Below the pieces are notes generated by a model that worked only from the letters and a program-made list of their open reading frames with translations, was not told the origin of the DNA and did no database searches. A stretch of 64,000 bases of DNA from Candidatus Adamsella avium. Lineage in GTDB: Bacteria > Cyanobacteriota > Vampirovibrionia > Gastranaerophilales > CAJFVJ01. Positions 26,000 to 34,594 of the stretch are shown in pieces. Positions within the stretch are counted from its first letter, which is position 1; every line of letters starts with the position of its first letter. The position numbers and the translations under genes were made by a program. The stretch lies in NCBI GenBank assembly GCA_904420445.1, contig CAJFVJ010000002.1, positions 247,011 to 311,010 of the forward strand, given 5' to 3'.

Positions 26000-27337
26000 A
26001 TGAAAAAGATTAACAGGAAATATTTGTTTGATACGGAAGTTGGACGTATTGCTTTTGATAGAGAGGAGAATAAAGAGTATTTTCTGGATAGAGAGTTATC
26101 AATAAAAACTTTTGATAATGCTACTGTTATTCCTGCGTCTTTTCGTTCTTGGACAGAGAATCCTGTTGTATCAGAAGGTGGATTATTTGATGAAAGCGGT
26201 GCATATATCGAAGAGAGCAGCGTATTTCATTGGAATTTGATATTATTTAATAAAGTTGTGTCTGAAAAAGTCCTGAAAAGTGCAGAATATTGTGATGAAA
26301 CAGTTTTTTATGGCGGATTGTTTGTTGAGCACTGGGGGCATTTTATTGTTGATAGTATGACCCATCTTTGGCCATTTGCTCTCTACCCTGAAAAATATAA
26401 GGATGTTAAAGTAATCTTTCTTACACTATATGAGACTAAAAAAATAAAAGGCCCTTATTTAGAGTTTTTGAATTTGCTTGGTATAAAAGAAGAACAGATA
26501 ATATTAGTCCAAAAGCCTCTTCAATATAAGAAGATTATAGTTCCAGAGAGTTGTATGTCTATAAATAATTTTTATACAAAAGAGTATAAATTTTTTATTG
26601 ATTATGTAATTTCTCAGGCGATGGCACAACCTGTTCAGATAAAAACACACAAAAAGATTTATATGTCGAGAAAAAATTGGGCATTATCTTATGATAGGGA
26701 TATTGCTGAAGATAAAATTGAAAGATTTTTCAATCAGAACGGTTTTAAATCAGTTTCTATGGAGCAGTATTCTTTTGTTGAGCAGGTTCATATTTTACAA
26801 AATGCAGAAAATCTAGCATGTGCCATATGTACTCTTGCTCATAATCTTATTTTTGCAAAAGATGGAGTAAGGGCTGCTATTATCAATAAGACTTTAAATT
26901 ATAATATAACCCAGTTTATGATAGATGATGTGAAGAAACTTGATGTTACATATATTGATGCATTTTTTGCTATGATACCGGTAGAATTTGGCGCCGGTCC
27001 GTTTTTGTTTGATATGAACGAGCATCTTGAAAATTATGCCAAAGATAATAATATGAAGTTCTCAAGAGCAAAGATGAAAAAAACTGATTTGATAAAATAC
27101 TTTGATGCATGTTTCAGGAGAGTTGATGATATACCTGATTCCAGGCTTAGATATTTTAAGGAACAGTATCAGATGATGCATAGCCGGTGTTCTTTTTATT
27201 CCCCAAAGGAACTTCTTATCAAAAAATATTTTTATAAAGTTTTGTCGATGATTATAAAGGGTAAAAATAAATATTTTTATAATAGATATATTGAATATAA
27301 AAATAGGTTAAAAGAATATAAAAAAGTGATGTTTTAA
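26000..27337 (+). CDS. Glycosyltransferase family 61 (DUF563), paralog 1
   Basis: 445 residues beginning MKKINRKYLF. GT61 motifs: FYGGLFVEHWGHFIVDS (about residues 98-114), KKIYMSRKNWAL, NGFKSVSMEQYSFVEQVHIL and CTLAHNLIFAKDG, corresponding to the GG..HWGHF, RxxWxxR, GF..v.PE..s..eQ and GsalhNllF signatures. The family includes xylosyl- and mannosyltransferases for surface glycans. It starts 12 bp after the radical SAM stop and 19 bp before its paralog, whose first 10 residues are identical. Confidence 0.85.
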   Translation: MKKINRKYLFDTEVGRIAFDREENKEYFLDRELSIKTFDNATVIPASFRSWTENPVVSEGGLFDESGAYIEESSVFHWNLILFNKVVSEKVLKSAEYCDETVFYGGLFVEHWGHFIVDSMTHLWPFALYPEKYKDVKVIFLTLYETKKIKGPYLEFLNLLGIKEEQIILVQKPLQYKKIIVPESCMSINNFYTKEYKFFIDYVISQAMAQPVQIKTHKKIYMSRKNWALSYDRDIAEDKIERFFNQNGFKSVSMEQYSFVEQVHILQNAENLACAICTLAHNLIFAKDGVRAAIINKTLNYNITQFMIDDVKKLDVTYIDAFFAMIPVEFGAGPFLFDMNEHLENYAKDNNMKFSRAKMKKTDLIKYFDACFRRVDDIPDSRLRYFKEQYQMMHSRCSFYSPKELLIKKYFYKVLSMIIKGKNKYFYNRYIEYKNRLKEYKKVMF

Positions 27338-27356
27338 TATTTTCAAAGGTGTTGAT

Positions 27357-28721
27357 ATGAAAAAGATTAACAGAAAGTATCTGTTCGGGGATGAGTGTTC
27401 ATCGAAAATACTTGATTTTGCAGAACAACAGGAATATTTCTCCGATAGAAAACTGGAAATAAGAACATATGATGATGCAACCTGTCTTCCAGCAATATTT
27501 TTAAATGAAGATAAGAAATTTACTTTTTGTGGGGGACTTCTTGATAAAAAAAATGAGTATATCCCTTCTTCAGCTATTCATGCTTTACTAGGAGGTGTGT
27601 TCAATTCAGGATATTTATCTTCTGGTTATAGAATGTATGGAACGTATGAATTTGAAGAATGTGACTATTTAGATGACACTGTCTTTTATGGGGGGTGGTG
27701 TACAAGGCAGTGGGGGCATTTTTTGCTTGAGTGCATCTGCCGTCTTTATCCGATAGCGAAAAATCCTGAGAAATATAAAGATATAAAAGTGGTTTTTCTT
27801 CAGCCTGTTGATGATTATGAGATAGATGGAAGCTATCTTGAAATTCTTGAGTTAATCGGACTCAAACGTGAGCAGGTTGTATTTTTGCGCAAGCCGACAA
27901 AGTTCAAATCAGTGATAGTCGCTGATACATGTTCAGAGGCAGGCATTTTTTATACACGAGAGTATAAGTTTTTGATAAATCACCTTATCCAAAAAGCGAT
28001 GGAGAAGCCTCTCAAAATAAAAACTCACAAGAAAATCTATCTTTCCCGTAAAAACTGGGTTTTTACAGATAGAGATATAGGCGAAGATAAAATTGAAAGT
28101 TTTTTTAACAAAAACGGTTTTGTTTCAATATCTCCGGAAAAGTATACGGCAGTTGAACAAATTCATCTTATGCAGAATGCAGAACATGTCGTGTGTGCAG
28201 TATCTACGCTGCCACATAATCTTCTTTTTGCAAAAGATGGGATAAAAGCAACGTTTATAAATAAAATTTGTCTTCCAAATCTGCTGCAGTTTTTGGTTGA
28301 TGATGTGAAAAATCTTGATGTAACATATATTGATGCTTATAGAACACTGTATCCCGTGCATGTTGGCAAAGGTCCGTTTTTGTTCTGTGTGAACAAAAAT
28401 TTGATTAACTATGCTAAAGATAATAATATGAAAATGCCCGATGTGTTTGGACCTGATAAAGAAGATTTTTTGACTTATATTAGGTTAGTGTTTTCAAAGA
28501 TTAATCACTTATCTGAAGAAGAGTTTTTAGTGTTGAATTCTCTTTTCCAAAATAATACGCAGGATGATTTTATCTTTTATTCCCCAAGAGAGCTGATATT
28601 CAAAAAGTATTTTCACAAAATCATGTGGAAGTTGTCTTTGGGGAAGAAAAATTTTCATTTAGAAAAATATATAAAATACAAAATGAAACTAAATAAAATG
28701 AAAGAGATGTATTATCAATGA
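27357..28721 (+). CDS. Glycosyltransferase family 61 (DUF563), paralog 2
   Basis: 454 residues, aligned throughout with the gene at 26000: MKKINRKYLF, FYGGWCTRQWGHFLLE, KKIYLSRKNWVFTDRD, NGFVSISPEKYTAVEQIHLM and CAVSTLPHNLLFAKDG. Both copies look intact, so they probably add different residues or links after an old tandem duplication. The stop overlaps the start of the deacetylase gene by 4 bp (ATGA), implying coupled translation. Confidence 0.85.
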   Translation: MKKINRKYLFGDECSSKILDFAEQQEYFSDRKLEIRTYDDATCLPAIFLNEDKKFTFCGGLLDKKNEYIPSSAIHALLGGVFNSGYLSSGYRMYGTYEFEECDYLDDTVFYGGWCTRQWGHFLLECICRLYPIAKNPEKYKDIKVVFLQPVDDYEIDGSYLEILELIGLKREQVVFLRKPTKFKSVIVADTCSEAGIFYTREYKFLINHLIQKAMEKPLKIKTHKKIYLSRKNWVFTDRDIGEDKIESFFNKNGFVSISPEKYTAVEQIHLMQNAEHVVCAVSTLPHNLLFAKDGIKATFINKICLPNLLQFLVDDVKNLDVTYIDAYRTLYPVHVGKGPFLFCVNKNLINYAKDNNMKMPDVFGPDKEDFLTYIRLVFSKINHLSEEEFLVLNSLFQNNTQDDFIFYSPRELIFKKYFHKIMWKLSLGKKNFHLEKYIKYKMKLNKMKEMYYQ

Positions 28722-29494
28722 TTCTCCTCTATCACCACGTAAAGCCCGAAGCTGACGATGAAATCTCAATCAACCCCGAAAAATTCACCAAGCATATGCT
28801 TGGTCTTCAAGATAAGACTGTCGTCTATCTTGAAGACTATAACCCCTTAGATGATAATCAGGTTGTGATTACTTTTGATGACGGATACAAATCGGTTTTG
28901 ACATACGCAGCGCCCGTTCTCAAACACTTCGGCTATCCATTTGAATTATTCCTCGTCAAAGACTTCTATGACAAGGCTCAGCAGGGTGATGAGTTTTTCT
29001 TGAACGAGGGTGATTTGAAGAGTTTGATGAAAATAGGCGGGCGTCTTCAATATCACACAAAGTCCCATCCTCACCTTGAGGAAATATCAGACCTCAAAAA
29101 ACTCGAGGAGGAGATAGTTGCGCCTGAATATATGAAAAATCTTGATAAAAACGGCTTCGAATGGTTTGCTTATCCTTATTGCACATACAATGACAGGGTT
29201 ATTGAGGTTGTGAAAAAGTATTATAAAGGCGCCCGCACCGGTAAATGGCTTGATGGCGGAACCATATACACTCTCGGGTCTGTTTTTGTCAGGGATGATA
29301 CTCTGTTTGAAGAGGCTTCTCAAGACAATGAGCAGGCATGGCGTTTATGCTCAAAGTTGTTTTTCTTGCATAAAATAAAAGAATTTTTGAGATATTTATT
29401 TTTCAAGTTGATGTTTTTGTTTTCTTTTGGAGAAAAGAAAGAGTATTTCAGAGCTAAATATAAAGAAGCAAAAAAGAGAATAAAAATATATTGA
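28718..29494 (+). CDS. NodB-type polysaccharide deacetylase
   Basis: 258 residues with MILLYHHV at the very N-terminus, VITFDDGYKS (catalytic Asp and metal Asp), LQYHTKSHPHL (metal His pair) and FAYPYCTYND, the usual carbohydrate esterase 4 motifs in order. There is no signal peptide, so it would act in the cytoplasm on a glycan intermediate rather than on peptidoglycan; a C-terminal basic hydrophobic stretch (LRYLFFKLMFLFSF) could hold it at the membrane. It ends the glycan locus; a repeat-bearing intergenic region follows. Confidence 0.88.
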   Translation: MILLYHHVKPEADDEISINPEKFTKHMLGLQDKTVVYLEDYNPLDDNQVVITFDDGYKSVLTYAAPVLKHFGYPFELFLVKDFYDKAQQGDEFFLNEGDLKSLMKIGGRLQYHTKSHPHLEEISDLKKLEEEIVAPEYMKNLDKNGFEWFAYPYCTYNDRVIEVVKKYYKGARTGKWLDGGTIYTLGSVFVRDDTLFEEASQDNEQAWRLCSKLFFLHKIKEFLRYLFFKLMFLFSFGEKKEYFRAKYKEAKKRIKIY

Positions 29495-29557
29495 GAGCAG
29501 GTGTTCAGCTCAGGGCGCTGTATCGATGATGAAATAGCAGTCAGTTTAATATTCCAT

Positions 29558-29590
29558 GAGATTTTTCTTTCACTGCGTTTCCTCAGAATG
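29558..29590 (-). repeat. REP-like unit (CATTCTGAGG...GAGATTTT type, reverse strand)
   Basis: On the minus strand this reads CATTCTGAGGAAACGCAGTG followed by AAAGAAAAATCTC, the same scheme (CATTCTGAG ... AAxATC) as the units inside 29600-29741 and 40741-40868. Confidence 0.5.
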
Positions 29591-29599
29591 GTTTTATTT

Positions 29600-29741
29600 G
29601 GGAGTTATATAGCAAGATACTATTAAAAGTCCGTCATTCTGATGGCTTTAGCCAGAAGAATCCTTTTTGTTTAGATACTTCGCTAACGCTCAGTATGACG
29701 TTATTTGGGAAATTTTTGAAGGAATTTGCTATATAAGTTCC
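29600..29741. repeat. 142-bp MITE/BIME-like repeat, copy 1
   Basis: The ends form imperfect inverted repeats: GGGAGTTATATAGCAA at 29600-29615 against TTGCTATATAAGTTCC at 29726-29741. Inside are two REP-like hairpin units in opposite orientation, CGTCATTCTGATGGC...GAAGAATCC and GATACTTCGCTAACGCTCAG...TGACG. Copy 2 (40741-40868) matches over about 125 bp. No coding capacity, so if mobile it would depend on a transposase elsewhere. Confidence 0.7.
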
Positions 29742-29807
29742 TTTTATTGACACTTTTTGTTCTCTGGTTGTTTTTATTATAATATATAGTTTCGTACGGG
29801 GTTTATT

Positions 29808-30758
29808 ATGGATTATTCAAAAGTTTCTGATGTGCAGAAAATACCTGAGATGACGCAAGCTTGTGCAAAATCTTCTGCAACAAGAGCAATCCCTTCTTCT
29901 GAGGCTGCTCAAAGAGGCATAACGGAATTTTCAAAAGAGGCAAGTGATGCGATTAGTGCTGCATCAAAGGCTGCTATTAATATACAAAAATATACCCCGG
30001 GGCAAACTCACAGGTTTGTAGCAAAGGGAGCGCTTGATCCTGCGTTAGATATTCTGAGAAGCAGGATTTTAAATCAAGCAGGCGTTTATGATGATGAAAC
30101 AATAAAAGAGCTGACAACGTCAGTTATTAAAGTTGATGATACAAAACCGTCAAAGTTTTTACCTGCAAAAGAATTGAATATCGAGAACTTTGCCATAACA
30201 ACAGATGATGCTGGCATAAGGGGCAGCAGTCCTTTTTCGAGAAAAGGGCGTAAAATAATAGCAAAATTGAAGGATTATGGCATCAAGAGAGTCATCGACC
30301 TCAAAAGCGATGGTGACCCGGTCAAAAGCGGAGAAATTTGTGCCAAGAGCGGGCTTGAATATATGAAGTTTCCGATTGCTTATGATGAGAAATGGACTCA
30401 AGAAAATATAGACCTGATACCTGAGTTTGTTGAAACGCTTAAAAAAGGTGATTTTTATATCGGATGTGCAACCGGTATGCACAGGACTGATACGGCGCTT
30501 GCCTTAAATTATTTTTTCAATCCTCATCCTTTATCCGTTCCGAAGTTAGAAGCAGGAACTTCAAAAAACAAAACAACGGCTATTGCAAATAAGATATTTT
30601 TGGCAGTTAATGATATATGTTATACAGATAAGAAAATGGGTATTCCCCGTCTGAGTGAAGATTTTGCAGCAAAACTCGGATGGGATAATCTCAGCCAGCT
30701 CTTGGATGAAATACCCAGAAGAAAAGCTGCTTTAAGTCTGGTTAATAAAATTTTGTAA
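29808..30758 (+). CDS. Tyrosine/dual-specificity phosphatase-like protein, paralog 1
   Basis: 316 residues. The P-loop is CATGMHRT with Cys220 and Arg226 (CX5R); the residue before the Cys is Gly, not the common His. Upstream, TTDDAGIRGSSPFSRKGR and YGIKRVIDLKSDGD match the strand pattern of cyanophage/DSP-type phosphatases (RG...L...GIk.VIDLR). The first 110 residues are Ala/Ser-rich helices of unknown role with no signal peptide. The substrate could be a phosphotyrosine protein or phosphoinositide-like molecule. A shorter paralog follows after 75 bp on the same strand. Confidence 0.75.
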   Translation: MDYSKVSDVQKIPEMTQACAKSSATRAIPSSEAAQRGITEFSKEASDAISAASKAAINIQKYTPGQTHRFVAKGALDPALDILRSRILNQAGVYDDETIKELTTSVIKVDDTKPSKFLPAKELNIENFAITTDDAGIRGSSPFSRKGRKIIAKLKDYGIKRVIDLKSDGDPVKSGEICAKSGLEYMKFPIAYDEKWTQENIDLIPEFVETLKKGDFYIGCATGMHRTDTALALNYFFNPHPLSVPKLEAGTSKNKTTAIANKIFLAVNDICYTDKKMGIPRLSEDFAAKLGWDNLSQLLDEIPRRKAALSLVNKIL

Positions 30759-30833
30759 TATTTGTCAATTTTTTATATGTTTTGTTTTTATATTTTCAGA
30801 TTTAGATAGAAAAACAGATAAAAATTTGAATAT

Positions 30834-31604
30834 ATGAATATAGCATTTCGACCATATATAAACAACAATACGGTATTTTCTTCTTCAATTATTCGTAAGC
30901 GTACAAATTTAGTTGATGAAGAGAAAAAAGATACAAAAAGATTTTCGGAGTTGCTGCTTTCCTCATATCTTTTATACAAACTGCGAAATCTTGGTAAAGA
31001 GTCATATTCATTTAACTATGATTTGCTTGAAAAGTCAGGCATTCCAAACCTGCACCCGCTGAATGATGACGGTGTTAGGGGTGGGACTCTTTCAGGCAGA
31101 CAGGGACGAAGATTTATTCCAATACTGAAAAAAGCCGGAATTAAGAATGTAATAGATTTACGTGGCGGAGATGCTTCCTCTGTATATGAGGATATTTGCA
31201 AAAAAAACGGACTCAAATATTATCATATTCCTATTGATTCAGAAAGTATGAATTCAAAAGACATAATTGAAAAACTTCCTGAATTATTTGATGTTATGAA
31301 TAAAGGAAAGTTCTATATCGCCTGTGCTCAAGGCTTGCATCGTACTGATATTGCTGTTGCCATGAATTATCTTTTTAATCCGAAGTCATCATCAGTGCCA
31401 CCAAAAATGTACGGTCATATTTCTTCTGATGGATTTAAACAACAGGGGATATTTAACAGGACAAATAGTATTTTCAAAAATATGACGCAGGAAGATAAGA
31501 ACAAACTGGGGCTGTCTGATTTTAGCAAAGAAGATTATAAGAAGAAAAAGAAAATTCTATCCTCGGCAAATGAAAAATATGCAAAAGAAATAAACTCTGA
31601 TTGA
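30834..31604 (+). CDS. Tyrosine/dual-specificity phosphatase-like protein, paralog 2
   Basis: 256 residues. CAQGLHRT has Cys164 and Arg170 (CX5R) with Ala before the Cys. DDGVRGGTLSGRQGRR and AGIKNVIDLRGGDAS match the neighbour at 29808, as does the MNYLFNPKSSSVPP segment following the P-loop (NYFFNPHPLSVPK there). The N-terminal 60 residues differ. An N-terminal MNIAFRP and Asn-rich start recall unstructured tails on other proteins here. The tRNA-Arg gene lies downstream on the opposite strand. Confidence 0.75.
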   Translation: MNIAFRPYINNNTVFSSSIIRKRTNLVDEEKKDTKRFSELLLSSYLLYKLRNLGKESYSFNYDLLEKSGIPNLHPLNDDGVRGGTLSGRQGRRFIPILKKAGIKNVIDLRGGDASSVYEDICKKNGLKYYHIPIDSESMNSKDIIEKLPELFDVMNKGKFYIACAQGLHRTDIAVAMNYLFNPKSSSVPPKMYGHISSDGFKQQGIFNRTNSIFKNMTQEDKNKLGLSDFSKEDYKKKKKILSSANEKYAKEINSD

Positions 31605-31611
31605 TTTGCAA

Positions 31612-31637
31612 CAAAAAAAGAGTCAAAAGACTCTTCA
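31612..31637 (-). terminator. Rho-independent terminator for tRNA-Arg and the GT9 gene
   Basis: AAGAGTC (31618-31624) and GACTCTT (31629-31635) form a 7-bp stem with an AAAA/TTTT loop; on the minus strand a T run follows, 7 nt after the 3' end of the tRNA. Confidence 0.8.
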
Positions 31638-31643
31638 AAAACT

Positions 31644-31717
31644 CGCGCCCGGAGGGATTCGAACCCCCGACCTTTTGGTTCGTAGCCAAACACTCTATCC
31701 AGCTGAGCTACGGGCGC
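31644..31717 (-). tRNA. tRNA-Arg (anticodon ACG)
   Basis: The minus strand begins GCGCCCG and ends CGGGCGC plus discriminator G, closing a 7-bp acceptor stem. D-arm GCTCAGCTGGATAGAGT-like, anticodon arm TTTGG-CTACGAA-CCAAA giving ACG, and T-arm GGTTCGAATCC are all intact. 74 nt, no encoded CCA. It may be processed from a transcript shared with the GT9 gene 37 bp upstream. Confidence 0.95.
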
Positions 31718-31753
31718 AGGTCAATTATCATTATACATAGTCAAGATGTTTTA

Positions 31754-32743
31754 TCAATAACTTTTTGTTATTAAGTTCTTTTCTCTTATGAACTTCATCA
31801 CGTCTTCAGGGAGCAGATTGTTCATGCAGGGGTTGAACTCGCTTTTTCCGAATTTGCATTTCCTTCTGTTGCATGGAATACATTTGAGATTTGATGTGAG
31901 TGCAAAGTGTTTTTCTCCCCAGGGGCCGGTTCTCTTTATTGGCATTGCCCCGAATAAGCCTATGCATACAGGGTGCACCGATGCTGAGGCTATGTGCAGC
32001 GGGCCTGTATCCCCTGAAATCATAAAATCACACTGTGCAAGAAGGGCTGCTGTTTCTCTCAAATTCAGTCTGCCTGCTACGATGTGGATATTCTTGTTGC
32101 AGTTTTTGAATATGTCGAGTTTTTGAGCATCTTCTTTTGAGCCGATGATAATAATTTGCGCATTATACTCTTTTATCAATGAGTCTGCCAGTTCTCGAAA
32201 ATATTCCATCTTCCATTTTCTGCCGTGTCTGACTGGTCCGCTTTGAGTGTTAAACGCAATGAGAGGGCGTTGAGGCGGAAGCATTTTTTTTGTTTTTGAA
32301 ATGCTTTCTTCATCGATATAAAGACAGAGTTCCTTCTTTAACTCAAGGTTTTTTATTGCTTTTTTTGCCGTTAAGAAGAAGTTTTCGACGGCATGATATT
32401 TGAAGTTCTTTTTGTAGGTGACAGTTTGTTTTGCTCTGCAAAGGAATGAGAAAATTTTGAACCTGATAGAAGGCTGGAGGTTGATTATGAGGTCGTATTT
32501 TTCTTGTTTCAATTCTTTTGCAAGATTGAACAATCCCCGATAACTCCTGTCCTGCAATATGATAAGTTTTGTCAAATCAGGGTCGTTCTTGAGCAGTTCT
32601 GCAGGCGTTTTTGTTGTGAGGTAGTGTATTTCAGAGTTAGGGAGAAGTCTTTTTATGCTGCGATAGGTCTCTGTTGTGTGCACTACATCGCCTATTGCAC
32701 CCTGTCTAATGATGAGTATTTTTTGAGGTGTGATATTTTTCAT
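31754..32743 (-). CDS. Glycosyltransferase family 9 (heptosyltransferase-like)
   Basis: 329 residues. KILIIRQGAIGDVV is the GT9 N-terminal loop; IIIIGSKEDAQK and MISGDTGPLHIASA (GDTGPxH) with GLFGAMPIKRTGPWG are the ADP-heptose-site motifs of WaaC/WaaF relatives. A Cys-rich tail (KCIPCNRRKCKFGKSEFNPC) is common in this family. It acts in the cytoplasm in lipopolysaccharide core or a similar surface glycan. Such a gene supports a diderm envelope. No other core gene is adjacent, so the donor sugar is not certain to be heptose. Confidence 0.9.
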   Translation of the reverse strand: MKNITPQKILIIRQGAIGDVVHTTETYRSIKRLLPNSEIHYLTTKTPAELLKNDPDLTKLIILQDRSYRGLFNLAKELKQEKYDLIINLQPSIRFKIFSFLCRAKQTVTYKKNFKYHAVENFFLTAKKAIKNLELKKELCLYIDEESISKTKKMLPPQRPLIAFNTQSGPVRHGRKWKMEYFRELADSLIKEYNAQIIIIGSKEDAQKLDIFKNCNKNIHIVAGRLNLRETAALLAQCDFMISGDTGPLHIASASVHPVCIGLFGAMPIKRTGPWGEKHFALTSNLKCIPCNRRKCKFGKSEFNPCMNNLLPEDVMKFIREKNLITKSY

Positions 32744-32827
32744 GATTTATATTATATACAATATGCTAAATTTTGTTGATAGATAAATAAAAATTGATTA
32801 GAATATTATCATTATAAAATTCGGTAA

Positions 32828-33706
32828 ATGATATTTATGCAGAAAAAATGTGTTGAAAACAGGGAGGATTCTTTTCAGAGATATGTTCCTCACGGGCATT
32901 TTTATTCGCCTCTTCCATCAAAAGAGGATGAAGAAAAATATTGCGCCAATAAACCTGTTGAGGTTGACTCTTCGATACGTCTGAACATTGATGAACAGCT
33001 TTCTCTATGCCATGAGATGAAAAAGTTCTACAATCCTGAGAGGTTTGCAGAAACAGAAAGAGGGCTTGGGAAAAACGGCAATACAAGATATTATTATGAG
33101 AATAAGTTTTTTTCCTACGGTGATGGGATTATTTTGAATATGTTTTTGAGAAAAACGCAGCCAAAAAGGATTGTAGAAGTCGGATGCGGTTTTTCGTCAG
33201 CTATGATGCTTGATACATGTGATATGTTTTCTGAGCTAGGGGATGTCGATTTTACTTTTATTGAGCCTGAGCCTGAAAGAAGACTCCTAAAGCTTGTTAA
33301 GGAAAAGGAAATTAACCTTATTAAGTCGAATTTGCAGGATTTGGAGCCTGATTTGATTTATAATTCTTTGGAGGCAGGCGATTTGTTGTTCATAGATTCA
33401 TCTCATGTTGTGAAACTTAACAGCGATGTGATGTTTATTTTTGACAGGATATTACCGAATTTGAAAAAGGGGGTATATGTGCATTTTCATGATGTTGTAT
33501 ATCCTTTTGTTTATCCTGATTGCTGGGTGAGAGAGGGAAGATTCTGGAATGAGGTGTTCTTTTTGAAACAGTTTTTGGCTTATAACGATTCATGGAAAAT
33601 TGTATTATGGCCTGTGATGCTGCATCAAAAGAATTTGATACAGGACATATTCCCTATCTTAAACAAAGATGTCGGAGGCAGTTTGTATCTCCAAAAAATC
33701 AGGTAA
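32828..33706 (+). CDS. SAM-dependent methyltransferase-like protein (class I)
   Basis: 292 residues. RIVEVGCGFSSAMMLDT is the glycine-rich SAM loop, DFTFIEPEP the acidic strand, and LLFIDSSHVVKLNSDV plus HFHDVVYPF match the MTF24 (PF13578) layout, in which the latter His/Asp may bind metal. The first 110 residues form an extra helical domain containing GLGKNGNTRYYYEN. The target could be a sugar of the surface glycan (family members include such enzymes). ATG 32828 is used; ATG 32837 is possible, and neither has a strong ribosome-binding site. Confidence 0.75.
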   Translation: MIFMQKKCVENREDSFQRYVPHGHFYSPLPSKEDEEKYCANKPVEVDSSIRLNIDEQLSLCHEMKKFYNPERFAETERGLGKNGNTRYYYENKFFSYGDGIILNMFLRKTQPKRIVEVGCGFSSAMMLDTCDMFSELGDVDFTFIEPEPERRLLKLVKEKEINLIKSNLQDLEPDLIYNSLEAGDLLFIDSSHVVKLNSDVMFIFDRILPNLKKGVYVHFHDVVYPFVYPDCWVREGRFWNEVFFLKQFLAYNDSWKIVLWPVMLHQKNLIQDIFPILNKDVGGSLYLQKIR

Positions 33707-33709
33707 GAG

Positions 33710-34507
33710 TTAGTCTTTAGCAGTGCCTGTTTCGTATCCGCAGTTCGTAAATATTACGGGAAGAATTGCTTTTATCGGGAGTTTATCGACAATCGGCACT
33801 TTTGCAAGGACAAGTGCGCTTACTGCGTCGTCAGCATGAACTAAGTAGTTTTTAGGATGAATTTTTTTCCCTTTATCTTCAGGGTCAACAAAAGTTTTAT
33901 TTATTTTATTTGAAATTGCTGCAGCCGCAGGCATGCCGGCACCGACCCCGATTATAGGTGCTGCTATTTGAAGAGGGATTTTGTATTTTGTTGCATGTTT
34001 GCTGACCTGTCTGACAAGGGCGCCTGTTAGGATTGTCGGGATTGAAACATTCAGAGCCTGAAAGATAAATTCTTTTATTCTGTTTTTTCTGTTTTGAGGA
34101 TTGTTTTCTTTATCCGTAGCTGCTCCTGCCAGCGCTCCGCCGAGCAGCCCTCCAAGGCTCATCGAAATAAGTTCTTTTTCTTCGAATTCTATTTTGTTGA
34201 AAGTTTTGTATAAATCTTTTGCTTTCTCGAGGACGGGTTTTGTTTTTATGTCTGATGGGAGTTTGAGTCCCTGTTTCTTAATCATTACAGCAATTGGTAG
34301 CATTGTCCCGACGAGGCTGCCAAGGAGAACGGGGAGATTTAGTTTTTCTTTTTTGTTTTCTTTGAGAAATTCGTCATTTTTTGTATTTTGTTGATGGTGA
34401 GTGATTACAGCAGTCTGACCTGAGGAAGCAGGTCTTGTTTGGTTCATGCGAAATCTTGTGAAGTCGTTGAATACTTGTTGGCTGTTGTGAATCATTTCAC
34501 TATCCAT
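33710..34507 (-). CDS. Hypothetical membrane protein with Gly/Ala-rich segments
   Basis: 265 residues. The first 55 are polar and Asn/Gln-rich. Then come hydrophobic stretches LPVLLGSLVGTMLPIAVMI, LGGLLGGALAGAAT, a helix IFQALNVSIPTILTGALV and IAAPIIGVGAGMPAAAA, of the glycine-zipper type that can pack in membranes. No family is recognised. The gene is convergent with the methyltransferase, 3 bp apart, and divergent from the DUF475 gene. Confidence 0.6.
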   Translation of the reverse strand: MDSEMIHNSQQVFNDFTRFRMNQTRPASSGQTAVITHHQQNTKNDEFLKENKKEKLNLPVLLGSLVGTMLPIAVMIKKQGLKLPSDIKTKPVLEKAKDLYKTFNKIEFEEKELISMSLGGLLGGALAGAATDKENNPQNRKNRIKEFIFQALNVSIPTILTGALVRQVSKHATKYKIPLQIAAPIIGVGAGMPAAAAISNKINKTFVDPEDKGKKIHPKNYLVHADDAVSALVLAKVPIVDKLPIKAILPVIFTNCGYETGTAKD

Positions 34508-34594
34508 AATCCGTTTACCTGATTAATATATAATAAAATATTTTTTCAAAAAAGTTTATTGTATGATAATTTTAAAACAACCGGAGGAAAAAAA

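Larger units (their letters stand above)
29495..29807. other. 313-bp intergenic region with dispersed repeats
   Basis: No credible gene is seen. The region holds a REP-like unit at 29558-29590 and a 142-bp repeat with inverted ends at 29600-29741, then about 65 bp before the phosphatase-like gene, where the leader probably lies. Confidence 0.7.

Noticed and set aside
29495..29741. CRISPR array
   Set aside because: The repeats are only two different hairpin units inside one element; there is no regular repeat-spacer series and no cas gene anywhere in the window.
31016..31216. Minus-strand frame inside the second phosphatase-like gene
   Set aside because: It runs opposite the conserved GIKNVIDLR region and has no start signal.
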